16,943 bases of DNA from JBFHDX01 sp041584475 (GTDB taxonomy: Bacteria > Pseudomonadota > Alphaproteobacteria > UBA8366 > JADFVY01): positions 1 through 16,943 of the forward strand of contig JBFHDX010000082.1 of the NCBI GenBank assembly GCA_041584475.1, in the 5' to 3' direction. Shown here piece by piece: positions 6,707 through 14,757 of this stretch (within the stretch, counting starts at the first letter, position 1; each line of letters opens with the position of its first letter). The position numbers were made by a program, and so were the translations under genes. Under the pieces are notes generated by a model. It was not told the origin of the DNA. It made no database searches and saw nothing but the letters and a program-made list of their open reading frames with translations.

Positions 6707-7777
6707 TCCCTGTTCGAACGCTACCTGACCGTCTGGGTCGCGGCCTGCATCGTCGCCGGGATCGCGCTCGGCCACGCCGCGCCGGAGCTATTCCGGCTTG
6801 TCGGAGGGCTCGAGGTCGCACAGGTCAATCTGCCCGTAGCCGGACTTGTCTGGCTGATGATCATCCCGATGCTGGTGAAGGTCGACTTCGGAGCGCTCCA
6901 TCGCGTGCGTGAGCACTGGCGCGGCATCGGCGTCACCCTTGTCATCAACTGGGCGGTCAAGCCGTTCTCCATGGCGGTGTTCGCATGGCTGTTCATCGGC
7001 TGGCTGTTTCGGCCGTGGTTGCCGGCAGAGCAGATCGACAGCTACATCGCCGGCCTCATCCTGCTGGCCGCGGCCCCCTGCACGGCGATGGTGTTCGTGT
7101 GGAGCAACCTGTCGGACGGCGAGCCCCATTTCACGCTTACGCAGGTCGCACTCAACGACATCATCATGATCTTTGCGTTTGCGCCGATCGTCGGGTTGCT
7201 GCTGGGCCTATCGGCAATCGTCGTGCCGTGGGAAACCTTGTTGCTCTCGGTCGTGCTCTACATCGTCGTCCCGGTTATTGCCGGCCAGCTGCTTCGTCAC
7301 CGCCTGCTCGCGGGCGGCGGCGAGGCGGCGCTGGCGCGGGCCCTGAAACCGATGAACGCCGTCTCGCTGCTGGCACTCCTGACAACACTCGTCCTTTTGT
7401 TCGGGTTCCAGGGCCGGCAGATCATCGCGCAGCCCATCGTCATTGCCCTGCTCTCCTTGCCGATACTGATCCAGGTCTATCTGAATTCCGGGCTCGCCTA
7501 TGCCCTCAACCGCGTTCTGGGGGAGGCGCACTGCGTCGCCGGCCCCTCTGCACTGATCGGCGCGAGCAATTTCTTCGAGCTTGCCGTCGCCGTGGCGATC
7601 AGCCTGTTCGGCCTCGAATCGGGGGCGGCGCTGGCCACGGTGGTCGGGGTCCTCATCGAGGTCCCCGTCATGCTCTCGGTCGTGCGCATCGTCACCCGCA
7701 CGCGCGGCTGGTACGAGATGGCCGCATCGATTCGGGAGCAGGTGCCGAAAAGCCGGCGACACGCGATCGACGCCTGA
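6704..7777 (+). CDS. acr3: Arsenite efflux transporter, Acr3 family
   Basis: A 357-residue inner-membrane protein with about ten hydrophobic segments of the bile/arsenite/riboflavin transporter superfamily. It exports arsenite formed by the upstream ArsC. Acr3 hallmarks are NWAVKPFSM, AAPCTAMVFVWSNLSDG with Cys126 in the position of the essential membrane Cys, and GASNFFELAVAVAISLFG with Glu292 in the position of the essential late Glu. The start ATG at 6704 has no strong Shine-Dalgarno and lies inside a small inverted repeat. It is the third gene of arsR-arsC-acr3. Codon choice looks somewhat less G/C-extreme than in flanking genes (for example TTG, TTT and CTA appear), which would fit mobility of arsenic operons, but I have not quantified this. 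The next gene begins a separate transport operon. Confidence 0.93.
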   Translation: MSLFERYLTVWVAACIVAGIALGHAAPELFRLVGGLEVAQVNLPVAGLVWLMIIPMLVKVDFGALHRVREHWRGIGVTLVINWAVKPFSMAVFAWLFIGWLFRPWLPAEQIDSYIAGLILLAAAPCTAMVFVWSNLSDGEPHFTLTQVALNDIIMIFAFAPIVGLLLGLSAIVVPWETLLLSVVLYIVVPVIAGQLLRHRLLAGGGEAALARALKPMNAVSLLALLTTLVLLFGFQGRQIIAQPIVIALLSLPILIQVYLNSGLAYALNRVLGEAHCVAGPSALIGASNFFELAVAVAISLFGLESGAALATVVGVLIEVPVMLSVVRIVTRTRGWYEMAASIREQVPKSRRHAIDA

Positions 7778-7822
7778 GTGCTGCTGTTCTTGCGTGAATA
7801 TATGCGTTTCTTACAGATTTAG

Positions 7823-7845
7823 CGTCATTACTGGACAAAATGACG
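7823..7845. promoter_or_regulatory. Perfect inverted repeat, candidate operator of the tup operon
   Basis: CGTCATT (7823-7829) and AATGACG (7839-7845) are a perfect 7-bp inverted repeat with a 9-bp spacer, centred at 7834, 43 bp before the tupB start codon. It covers the candidate -35 TGGACA. The placement suits a repressor site for an oxyanion-sensing regulator, for which the PBP-domain protein at 10265-11146 is the obvious candidate. The arms do not look like the E. coli ModE box. Confidence 0.45.
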
Positions 7846-7860
7846 ATTGGTGCATAATTT
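7832..7860 (+). promoter_or_regulatory. Candidate promoter of tupBCA
   Basis: TGGACA (7832-7837, five of six -35 bases) is followed 17 bp later by TAATTT (7855-7860), or 15 bp later by the better -10 match CATAAT (7853-7858). Neither pairing is ideal. This is the only A/T-rich stretch between acr3 and tupB. Confidence 0.35.
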
Positions 7861-7887
7861 CTCCATCGACGGTGGAGAGAATCGACC

Positions 7888-8595
7888 ATGCAGGATTTCG
7901 GCGCGGCGTTCGGTGAGGCGTTCCGGCTGCTCGCGGTCTTCGACCCGGCGCTGATCGAGATCATCGCCCTCTCGTTGCGCGTCAGCCTGACGGCGGTGCT
8001 GATTTCGGCCGCCATCGGCCTGCCGCTCGGCGCCGCCCTCGCGATCGCCCGCTTCCCCGGCCGCGGCGCTCTCATCGTCCTGGTGAATTCGCTGATGGGC
8101 CTGCCACCGGTCGTCGTCGGCCTCGTCGTCTATCTGATGCTGTCGAACGCCGGCCCGCTCGGCCCGCTGGCGCTGCTCTATACGCCGGCGGCGATGATCA
8201 TCGCCCAGGCGATCCTGGTCACGCCGATCATCGCCGCGCTGGCGCGGCAGACGGTCGAGGATCTGCGCGCCGAGTACGACGAGCAGCTGCGCGTGCTCGG
8301 CATCGGCGCCTGGGAGACCATCGCCGCCCTCCTCTGGGATGGCCGCTACAGCCTGCTGACGGCGCTGCTCGCCGGCTTCGGCCGCGCCGTGGCGGAGGTC
8401 GGCGCGGTGCTCATCGTTGGCGGCAATATCAATCACGTGACGCGCGTCATGACGACGGCGATCGCGCTCGAGACGTCGAAGGGCAACCTTGCGCTGGCGC
8501 TCGGGCTCGGCATCGTGCTGCTGGTCCTCGCCGTCGCCGTGAACGCCCTGGTCATGGGGCTGCGGCGCACCGCGGTTCGCATGGCCTATGCGTGA
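7888..8595 (+). CDS. tupB: Tungstate ABC transporter permease TupB
   Basis: A 235-residue inner-membrane permease of the TupB/ModB type with five to six hydrophobic segments. The EAA-type cytoplasmic loop that docks with the ATPase is visible as LRVLGIGAWETIAALLWDGRYSLLTALLAGFGRAVAEVGAVLIVGGN (split here only by family convention, about residues 130-180). The TupB assignment rests on the overall pattern and on a neighbouring TupA. GGAGAGA (7874-7880) lies seven bases before ATG 7888 as a Shine-Dalgarno. It overlaps the ATPase gene by 8 bp, so the two are translationally coupled. It heads a B-C-A gene order, with the binding protein last. Confidence 0.88.
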   Translation: MQDFGAAFGEAFRLLAVFDPALIEIIALSLRVSLTAVLISAAIGLPLGAALAIARFPGRGALIVLVNSLMGLPPVVVGLVVYLMLSNAGPLGPLALLYTPAAMIIAQAILVTPIIAALARQTVEDLRAEYDEQLRVLGIGAWETIAALLWDGRYSLLTALLAGFGRAVAEVGAVLIVGGNINHVTRVMTTAIALETSKGNLALALGLGIVLLVLAVAVNALVMGLRRTAVRMAYA

Positions 8596-9361
8596 GCCGG
8601 CGATGCCGCTCGACAGCGCAAACGCATCCGAGGGCAGGGTCGGCACGGCGCGCCGGGTGCTGCCGATCGAGGCCGCGGGCCTGGTGCTCGCGCGCGACGG
8701 CCGCCGGCTCATCGATATCGTCGAGTTCGCGCTCGACGGCGACGCCGTCACCGTCATCATGGGCCCGAACGGCGCCGGCAAGAGCCTGTTGCTGCGCCTG
8801 CTCGCCGGGCTCATCACCGCCGATCGCGGAAGCGTCCGCTGGGCCGGCCGCGCGCCCGACCGCGAGCGTGCCCCGAAGCTCGGCTTCGTCTTCCAGAAGC
8901 CGGTCATGCTGCGCCGCTCGGCGCTGGCCAACGTCAGGTTCGCGCTGCGCCGCGCGTCGCGTGCCGAACGCCAGCGCGATGCGTTGGTCGCGCTGCGCCG
9001 CGCCGGGCTCGACCACCTGGCGCGCACGCCGGCCCGCCTGCTGTCGGGCGGCGAACAGCAGCGGCTCGCCATCGCCCGCGCGCTGGCGCCGCGGCCCGAG
9101 GTGCTGCTGCTCGACGAGCCGGGAACCAATCTCGATCCGGCGGCGGTGTCGGCGATCGAGGCGCTGATCCTCGATGCGCGCGAGCGCGGCACGAAGATCG
9201 TCCTCGTCACCCACGACATCGGCCAGGCGCGCCGGCTCGCCGACGAGGTCGTCTTCCTACACCACGGGCAGATCACCGAACGCACGCCCGCGGCAGGTTT
9301 CTTCGACGGCCCGGCGAGCCGCGCAGCCGCCGCCTATCTGGAGGGACGGATCGTGCTGTGA
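8588..9361 (+). CDS. tupC: Tungstate ABC transporter ATP-binding protein TupC
   Basis: A 257-residue cytoplasmic ABC ATPase that energises the TupB channel. Walker A is GPNGAGKS at 59-66, a Q-loop lies in GFVFQKPVML, the signature LSGGEQQR is at 152-159, and Walker B VLLLDEP is at 172-178 with the switch His in LVTHDI. No C-terminal TOBE domain is present, unlike ModC, which fits a Tup-type rather than a Mod-type ATPase. ATG 8588 overlaps the tupB stop; a second ATG at 8603 is possible. The first ~25 residues are not obviously part of the ABC fold. There is no convincing Shine-Dalgarno, so translation probably depends on coupling to tupB. Confidence 0.88.
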   Translation: MREPAMPLDSANASEGRVGTARRVLPIEAAGLVLARDGRRLIDIVEFALDGDAVTVIMGPNGAGKSLLLRLLAGLITADRGSVRWAGRAPDRERAPKLGFVFQKPVMLRRSALANVRFALRRASRAERQRDALVALRRAGLDHLARTPARLLSGGEQQRLAIARALAPRPEVLLLDEPGTNLDPAAVSAIEALILDARERGTKIVLVTHDIGQARRLADEVVFLHHGQITERTPAAGFFDGPASRAAAAYLEGRIVL

Positions 9362-9400
9362 GGATCCGGCGCATGAAAACGCACTCAATCCCCAATTCCC

Positions 9401-9409
9401 GAGGAGGAA
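9401..9409 (+). promoter_or_regulatory. Shine-Dalgarno deciding the tupA start
   Basis: GAGGAGGAA precedes ATG 9412 by a short, suitable spacing. It makes 9412 a better start than the in-frame GTG at 9358 or ATG at 9373, and yields a clean signal peptide. Confidence 0.65.
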
Positions 9410-9411
9410 CG

Positions 9412-10257
9412 ATGTACTCGAAGCCACGCGCAATGCGGCTCGCGGTTCTGGCTGCGGCCGCCCTGATCACGGCCGGCGTGGCGTCCGGCAGCCGTGCCCA
9501 GGGCGACTTCATCGTCGTGCAGTCGACCACCTCGACCCAAAATTCCGGGCTGCTCGACTACCTGCTGCCGAAATTCACGGCCAAAACGGGGATCGAGGTT
9601 CGCGTCGTCGCGGTGGGCACCGGCCAGGCGATCAAGAACGCCCGCAACGGCGACGGCGACGTGCTGCTGGTGCACGCCAGGGCGGCGGAGGAGCGGTTCG
9701 TGGAGGAGGGTTTCGGCGTCAAGCGCCACGACCTGATGTACAACGACTTCGTCATCGTCGGACCGGCCGGCGACCCGGCCGGCATCGGCGGCACGCGCGA
9801 CCCGATCGCCGCGCTTCGGACGATCGCCGCGGCGCGCGCCCCCTTCGCCTCGCGCGGCGACGATTCCGGCACCCACAAGAAAGAGATGCGGCTATGGGCG
9901 CAGAGCGGCGTCAATCCCGTGGCGGCCAGCGGCACCTGGTACCGCGAGACCGGCTCGGGCATGGGCGCGACCCTCAACACGTCGGTCGGCATGGCGGCGT
10001 ACACGATCACCGACCGCGCGACCTGGATCGCCTTCCGCAACAAGGGCGATTTCAGGATCCACGTCGAGGGCGACGAGATGCTGTTCAATCAGTACGGCGT
10101 CATCGTCGTGAATTCGAAGAGGCGCCCCAATCCGAAGGCCCGTCTCAGCCAGACCTTCGTCGACTGGCTGCTGAGCGGCGAAGGCCAGTCGGCGATCGCC
10201 TCGTTCAAGGTGGAGGGCCAGCAGCTGTTCTTTCCGAACGCGCGGCCGGCAAGCTGA
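9412..10257 (+). CDS. tupA: Tungstate-binding periplasmic protein TupA
   Basis: A 281-residue solute-binding protein. Residues 1-30 form a Sec signal peptide (basic start, hydrophobic LAVLAAAALITAGVA, cleavage near SRA-Q). The mature protein begins with the anion-binding signature TTSTQNSG at 39-46, followed by VAVGTGQAI, GDGDVLLVHA, YNDFVIVGP and the second binding signature SRGDDSGTH at 147-155. These are hallmarks of TupA-type tungstate binders, which usually discriminate against molybdate. The gene ends 7 bp from the stop of the convergent PBP-domain regulator. Tungstate specificity is inferred from the family; molybdate uptake cannot be excluded. Confidence 0.9.
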   Translation: MYSKPRAMRLAVLAAAALITAGVASGSRAQGDFIVVQSTTSTQNSGLLDYLLPKFTAKTGIEVRVVAVGTGQAIKNARNGDGDVLLVHARAAEERFVEEGFGVKRHDLMYNDFVIVGPAGDPAGIGGTRDPIAALRTIAAARAPFASRGDDSGTHKKEMRLWAQSGVNPVAASGTWYRETGSGMGATLNTSVGMAAYTITDRATWIAFRNKGDFRIHVEGDEMLFNQYGVIVVNSKRRPNPKARLSQTFVDWLLSGEGQSAIASFKVEGQQLFFPNARPAS

Positions 10258-10264
10258 GGGTGCG

Positions 10265-11146
10265 TCACGGCCCGTTGTAGTGGACGGTGCCGATGCCGCC
10301 GGTATCGTAGCCGCCGAGCTCGCCGGCGCGCGCGGCGAAGGCGGGCGTCCGGCAGAAGCCGAACAGCGCCTGCAGCGGCGCCTCGAACCAGTCCCGTCGC
10401 CAGACGGCGAGGTCGTAGCGCTCCTCGAACAACGGCACGAAATCGAGCCGGTACTGGCGCGCAACCGCCTCGATCGCCAACCCCGCATCGGCCTTGCCGT
10501 CGGCGATGGCGAGCGCGACGTCGCCCTCGCTGCGCGCCGGCGGTTCGATGAAGGCAAGCGCCGCGGCGTCGAGCCCCTCACGCCGCATCAGATGCTCGAG
10601 CAGCACCCGGCTGCCGGCCTGTTTCTGACGCGGTAGCACGCGCCGGCCGGCAAGATCGCCCAGGGCGCGGATGCCCAGCGGGTTGCCCGCCGCGACGACG
10701 AGCCCCTGGCGGCGCCGCGCCCACTCGACCAGGACGACGGGCAGGCCGGGCATGGCGCCGGCGACGTGCGCGCGGTTCCAATCCTCGGAATCGGGTTCGT
10801 AGACATGCATGCCGGCCGCGACGGCGCCGCCCTCCGCCAGCCGCTGCAGGCCCGCGAGGCTGCCGTCGAAGACGGTGGCGAGGCCGCTGGACGATTCGCG
10901 CAGCGCCCAGTCGAGCAGCGGGTCGTGGCTGCCCGCCAGGACCGGCGGTCGCGCGACCAGCCCTTCGGTGCCGCCGCCGAACTCGACGTGCCGGCGCACC
11001 CAGGCCTCGACCATGTCGCGCGGGAACAGGAGCTTGCCGGTGACCCGGCTGACCGGGATCGCGCTCTCGCTGACCAGCTCGTAGACCTTGCGCTCGCGGA
11101 TGCGCAGCAGCGCCGCCACTTCGCGTGTCGTCAGGAATTCGGCCAT
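10265..11146 (-). CDS. HTH (excisionase-type) regulator with PBP-like molybdate/tungstate-type sensor domain
   Basis: A 293-residue one-component regulator. Residues 4-50 are a MerR/excisionase-type HTH (LTTREVAALLRIRERKVYELV, then GKLLFPRDMVEAWV). From about residue 68 a PBP-like domain follows, of the kind also fused to MoeA-like proteins: GSHDPLLDW at 72-80, RRRQGLVVAAGNPLGI at 145-159, RQKQAGSRVLLE at 173-184, and the segment from about 208 to 250 ending in EERYDLAVWR. There is no TOBE/Mop or ModE-type domain. ATG 11146 is chosen because homology begins at MAEFLTTREV; an upstream in-frame start would add 27 unrelated residues. The gene is convergent with tupA, separated by 7 bp, and divergent from the pirin gene. 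It probably senses tungstate or molybdate and controls the tup operon; ligand and target are inferred. Confidence 0.82.
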   Translation of the reverse strand: MAEFLTTREVAALLRIRERKVYELVSESAIPVSRVTGKLLFPRDMVEAWVRRHVEFGGGTEGLVARPPVLAGSHDPLLDWALRESSSGLATVFDGSLAGLQRLAEGGAVAAGMHVYEPDSEDWNRAHVAGAMPGLPVVLVEWARRRQGLVVAAGNPLGIRALGDLAGRRVLPRQKQAGSRVLLEHLMRREGLDAAALAFIEPPARSEGDVALAIADGKADAGLAIEAVARQYRLDFVPLFEERYDLAVWRRDWFEAPLQALFGFCRTPAFAARAGELGGYDTGGIGTVHYNGP

Positions 11147-11289
11147 GGCGCGGTTCCGGCGGTTGACGCGGTTTGCCCCAAGATAGCGCGTCCCGCTGTC
11201 ATGCCCCACCGGACGCCGTTCTGGCAAGCGCCGGTGGCAGCGCGGCCGTCCGCACCTACATGATTGGCGGACCGCAAGGAGGTATACGG
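11147..11289. other. Divergent intergenic region, regulator/pirin
   Basis: This 143-bp gap should hold the promoters of both the regulator (-) and the pirin gene (+). I see no strong -10/-35 pair and no copy of the CGTCATT repeat found upstream of tupB, so there is no visible sign of autoregulation by that element. Confidence 0.4.
11276..11282 (+). promoter_or_regulatory. Shine-Dalgarno fixing the pirin start
   Basis: AAGGAGG lies seven bases before ATG 11290, the strongest ribosome-binding site in the window. It rules out the longer in-frame start at 11173. Confidence 0.75.
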
Positions 11290-12192
11290 ATGAACGATGT
11301 GCAGACCCCGGCCGACGCCGGCAGCCCGGTGCAGACCGTCATTGTCCCGCGCACGCGCGACATCGGCGGCTTCGAGGTGCGACGCGTGCTGCCCTCGTCG
11401 CGCCGCCGCATGATCGGGCCGTTCGTGTTCCTAGATCAGATGGGCCCGGCGGTGCTGCCGCCGGGCGAGGGCATCGACGTGCGGGCGCACCCGCATATCG
11501 GGCTCGCGACCGTGACCTACCTGTTCGACGGCACGATCATCCACCGCGACAGCCTCGGCAGCCGGCAGGCGATCCGACCGGGCGAACTGAACTGGATGAC
11601 GGCGGGCCGCGGCATCGTCCACTCGGAACGCTCCGACGCCGAGATCCGCAAGCGCGCGGAGCGCGTCGCCGGCTTGCAGATCTGGGTCGCGCTGCCCGAG
11701 CGCGACGAAGAGTGCGACCCCGACTTCGTGCATTACGGCGCCGGCGATTTGCCCGTCGTCGAGGGCGACGGCAAGGCGCTGCGGGTGATCGTCGGCGCGG
11801 CGTACGGCGCGCGGGCGCCGGTCGCAACCCTGTCCGAGATGGTCTACGTCGACGCGAGCCTGCGTGCCGGCGCGGCGCTGCCGGTCGACGCCGATCACGA
11901 GGAGCGTGCCGTCTACCTCGTCGAGGGCGCTGTCACGGTCGATGGTGCGGCGTACGAGCCGGGACAGCTGCTGGTGCTGGCACCCGGCGCGACGCCGACG
12001 ATCCGGGCCGCGGACGATTCCCGCGTGGTACTGCTCGGTGGCGAGCCGATGGACGGGCCGCGCCACATCTGGTGGAACTTCGTCTCGAGCCGGCGCGAGC
12101 GCATCGAGCAGGCCAAGGAGGACTGGCGCCAAGGCCGCTTCGACCCGGTGCCGGGCGAGAGCGAGTCGATCCCGCTGCCCGACGACGCCTAG
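11290..12192 (+). CDS. Pirin family protein
   Basis: A 300-residue bicupin. The N-terminal cupin carries the metal-binding set of pirins: HPHIGLATVTYLFDG with His67 and His69, and GRGIVHSE with His111 and Glu113. The C-terminal cupin (about 185-285) has no such set, as usual. Pirins bind Fe or similar metals; some bacterial members have quercetin 2,3-dioxygenase activity and others act through protein partners, so the role here is open. GFEVRRVLPSSRRRMIGPFVFLDQMGP (about 27-53) and the late GGEPMDGPRHIWWNFVSS segment are typical. It is a single-gene unit between the divergent regulator and a hairpin-rich intergenic region. Confidence 0.92.
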   Translation: MNDVQTPADAGSPVQTVIVPRTRDIGGFEVRRVLPSSRRRMIGPFVFLDQMGPAVLPPGEGIDVRAHPHIGLATVTYLFDGTIIHRDSLGSRQAIRPGELNWMTAGRGIVHSERSDAEIRKRAERVAGLQIWVALPERDEECDPDFVHYGAGDLPVVEGDGKALRVIVGAAYGARAPVATLSEMVYVDASLRAGAALPVDADHEERAVYLVEGAVTVDGAAYEPGQLLVLAPGATPTIRAADDSRVVLLGGEPMDGPRHIWWNFVSSRRERIEQAKEDWRQGRFDPVPGESESIPLPDDA

Positions 12193-12412
12193 CAAATCAT
12201 CCACTTACGTGGAATCGACACCGGCCCGCTCCCCCTTTCCCCCGCCCACCAGGGGACGGGGCAACCTTTTGCCGTGGCAAATGAATTTACCCTCCCCCTC
12301 AAAGGGGGAGCGCAGGGTGGGGGTCGGACTCACCGCCTCGGCAGGGGGACTCCGCGTTCGGGTTGACCGCGGAATGCGCCGGACCGGCGGTTCCGAATTC
12401 CACAAGAAGCGC
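12193..12412. other. Hairpin-rich intergenic region between convergent pirin and ald
   Basis: About 220 bp with no plausible gene, dominated by C-runs and G-runs. It includes a small TCCAC/GTGGA inverted repeat at 12200-12213, C-rich then G-rich runs at 12230-12260, a GGCAA...TTGCC pair before 12275, and the REP-like palindrome at 12292-12310 followed by a GGGTGGGGG tract. The composition resembles short palindromic intergenic elements common in alphaproteobacterial genomes. It may also serve in termination of the pirin transcript. Confidence 0.5.
12292..12310. repeat. REP-like palindrome
   Basis: CTCCCCCT (12292-12299) and AGGGGGAG (12303-12310) form a perfect 8-bp hairpin with loop CAA, preceded by a C-rich and followed by a GGGTGGGGG tract. 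This form (CCTCCCCC...GGGGGAGG...GGGTGGGG) is familiar from dispersed intergenic palindromes of alphaproteobacteria. Genome-wide copy number cannot be judged from one window. Confidence 0.5.
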
Positions 12413-12441
12413 GACCCCGGCCCTCGCCGAGGGCCGGGGTC
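12413..12441 (-). terminator. Likely terminator hairpin downstream of ald
   Basis: A perfect 14-bp inverted repeat (GACCCCGGCCCTCG, one base, then its complement) starts about 30 bp beyond the ald stop codon. Read on the minus strand, the stem is followed by a modestly T-containing tail (GCGCTTCTTGTGG) rather than a clean U-run, so termination is likely but not textbook intrinsic. It may work for both converging transcripts. Confidence 0.6.
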
Positions 12442-12465
12442 CAGAGGGGGGAGGAGATCCCTCTG
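12442..12465 (-). repeat. Second small hairpin at the ald 3' end
   Basis: CAGAGGG (12442-12448) and CCCTCTG (12459-12465) make a 7-bp stem with a 10-base loop immediately after the ald stop. Together with the strong hairpin beside it, this gives ald a double stem-loop 3' end that could protect the mRNA or help termination. Confidence 0.4.
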
Positions 12466-12470
12466 CTGGA

Positions 12471-13589
<1,119 letters not shown>

Positions 13590-13732
13590 TTCCACCTCCC
13601 GTGCTTCGGCGCTGAATCCTCGGTCAATCCTAGCGGGGAGCGGGGGTGCATGTCCTTGCAAACTTCGCCAGCACACGGAACATTATTCGCATTTTCTTGC
13701 TTCAAACGTCGCTTTAGCGGTAGTTATTTCGA
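13590..13732. promoter_or_regulatory. Divergent ald/lrp control region
   Basis: 143 bp. The half next to the regulator (about 13680-13732) is markedly A/T-richer than its surroundings, with runs such as CATTATTCGCATTTTC, as expected for an Lrp/AsnC-bound region; the ald-proximal half is G/C-rich. I cannot assign a confident -10/-35 pair for either gene, and no clean palindrome stands out beyond the short CGCT-TT-AGCG at 13710-13719. Confidence 0.45.
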
Positions 13733-14194
13733 ATGATCGATCTCGACGCGACGGATCGTAAGATCCTCAACCTGCTGCAGGCGAACGGCCGCATGACCAA
13801 TGCGGAGCTCGCCGAGCGGGTCAACCTCTCGCAGTCCGCCTGCCTGCGCCGCGTCGCCCGGCTGCAAGACGACGGTGCGATCGCCGGCTACGCCATGCTG
13901 CTCAACCAGGATGCCGTCGGGCTGCGCACCAACGTCTTCGTCGAGGTCTCGCTGACCAGCCAGAGCACCGACACGCTGGAGGCGTTCGAGTCGGCCGTGC
14001 AGGACGTGCCGGCGGTGATGGAGTGCTACCTGATGGCCGGCGACGCGGATTACCTGCTGCGCGTCGTCGTCGCCGACGTCCAGGACTACGAGCGCATCCA
14101 CAAGCAGTACCTGTCGCGCCTGCCGAACGTCGCCCGCATCCGCTCGATCTTCGCCATGCGGACGGTGTACAAGAGCACGGCGATCAATCTCTGA
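13733..14194 (+). CDS. Lrp/AsnC family transcriptional regulator, probable ald regulator
   Basis: A 153-residue protein with an N-terminal AsnC-type HTH (LDATDRKILNLLQANGRMTN, then LAERVNLSQSACLRRVARL, about residues 4-50) and a C-terminal RAM/AsnC effector domain (about 65-145, including VMECYLMAGDADYLLRVVV with the Gly-Asp-x-Asp-Tyr effector motif). It likely oligomerises as octamers or stacked dimers and responds to an amino acid. Divergent placement next to ald makes alanine the best effector guess, by analogy to AldR. There is no good Shine-Dalgarno before ATG 13733. The stop is 101 bp before the molybdenum hydroxylase genes, which start with their own ribosome site. Confidence 0.92.
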   Translation: MIDLDATDRKILNLLQANGRMTNAELAERVNLSQSACLRRVARLQDDGAIAGYAMLLNQDAVGLRTNVFVEVSLTSQSTDTLEAFESAVQDVPAVMECYLMAGDADYLLRVVVADVQDYERIHKQYLSRLPNVARIRSIFAMRTVYKSTAINL

Positions 14195-14295
14195 AGCGCG
14201 AGGGTTGACGCCCGCGGGGGGCGAACGAGATTGCTTGCAGGCACGAACCAACGGGCATATCTCTCGGCAACCCGGCAGTCAGGAAAGGTCTCCCC

Positions 14296-14754
14296 ATGGC
14301 GCGATTCGTCTTGAACGGGTCGGAACGCACGGTCGACGTGGAATCCGACACCCCCCTCCTGTGGATCATTCGCGACGAGCTAAAGCTCACCGGCACCAAG
14401 TTCGGCTGCGGCATCGCCAGCTGCGGCGCCTGCACCGTGTACATGGACGGCATGCCGGTGCGCTCGTGCCAGACCTTCGCGGAGGACATCGAGGGGTCGC
14501 GAATCACGACGATCGAGGGGCTGTTCACCCGCGAGGCCGAAGCGGTCCGCGCCGCCTGGCGCGAGCTCGACGTGCCGCAATGCGGCTACTGCCAGTCGGG
14601 CCAGATCATGAGCGCGGCGGCGCTGTTGGCAGATACGCCGCAGCCGACCGACGCCGACATCGACGCGGCGATGTACGGCAATGTCTGCCGCTGCGCCACC
14701 TATCACCGGATCCGCGCCGGCATCCACCGCGCCGCCGAGATCCTGGAGGGCTGA
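14296..14754 (+). CDS. Xanthine dehydrogenase-family small subunit, two [2Fe-2S] clusters (IorA type)
   Basis: A 152-residue electron-transfer subunit. The plant-type [2Fe-2S] cluster ligands are C38, C43, C46 and C58 (FGCGIASCGACTVYMDG...SC). The second, helical-domain cluster ligands are C96, C99, C131 and C133 (QCGYCQSGQ...NVCRCATY). The sequence pattern matches IorA-type subunits of isoquinoline 1-oxidoreductase and related aldehyde or N-heterocycle oxidising enzymes. No signal peptide is present; it is probably exported, if at all, by hitchhiking on the Tat-targeted large subunit. AGGAAAGG (14281-14288) is a suitable ribosome site, and the large-subunit gene starts 3 bp after its stop. 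Confidence 0.93.
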   Translation: MARFVLNGSERTVDVESDTPLLWIIRDELKLTGTKFGCGIASCGACTVYMDGMPVRSCQTFAEDIEGSRITTIEGLFTREAEAVRAAWRELDVPQCGYCQSGQIMSAAALLADTPQPTDADIDAAMYGNVCRCATYHRIRAGIHRAAEILEG

Positions 14755-14757
14755 GCC

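Noticed and set aside
7791..7822. ModE-like box or second operator in the GCGTGAATATATGCGT stretch upstream of tupB
   Set aside because: GCGT occurs twice as a direct repeat around an A/T core, but there is no convincing dyad or match to the ModE consensus.
12200..12213. Small hairpin TCCAC/GTGGA as an intrinsic terminator for the pirin gene
   Set aside because: The stem is only 5 bp and no T-run follows.
13697..13735. Leaderless promoter for the Lrp/AsnC gene
   Set aside because: A TTGCTT -35 can be paired with TAGTTA near the start codon, but the -10 match is poor and the spacing long.
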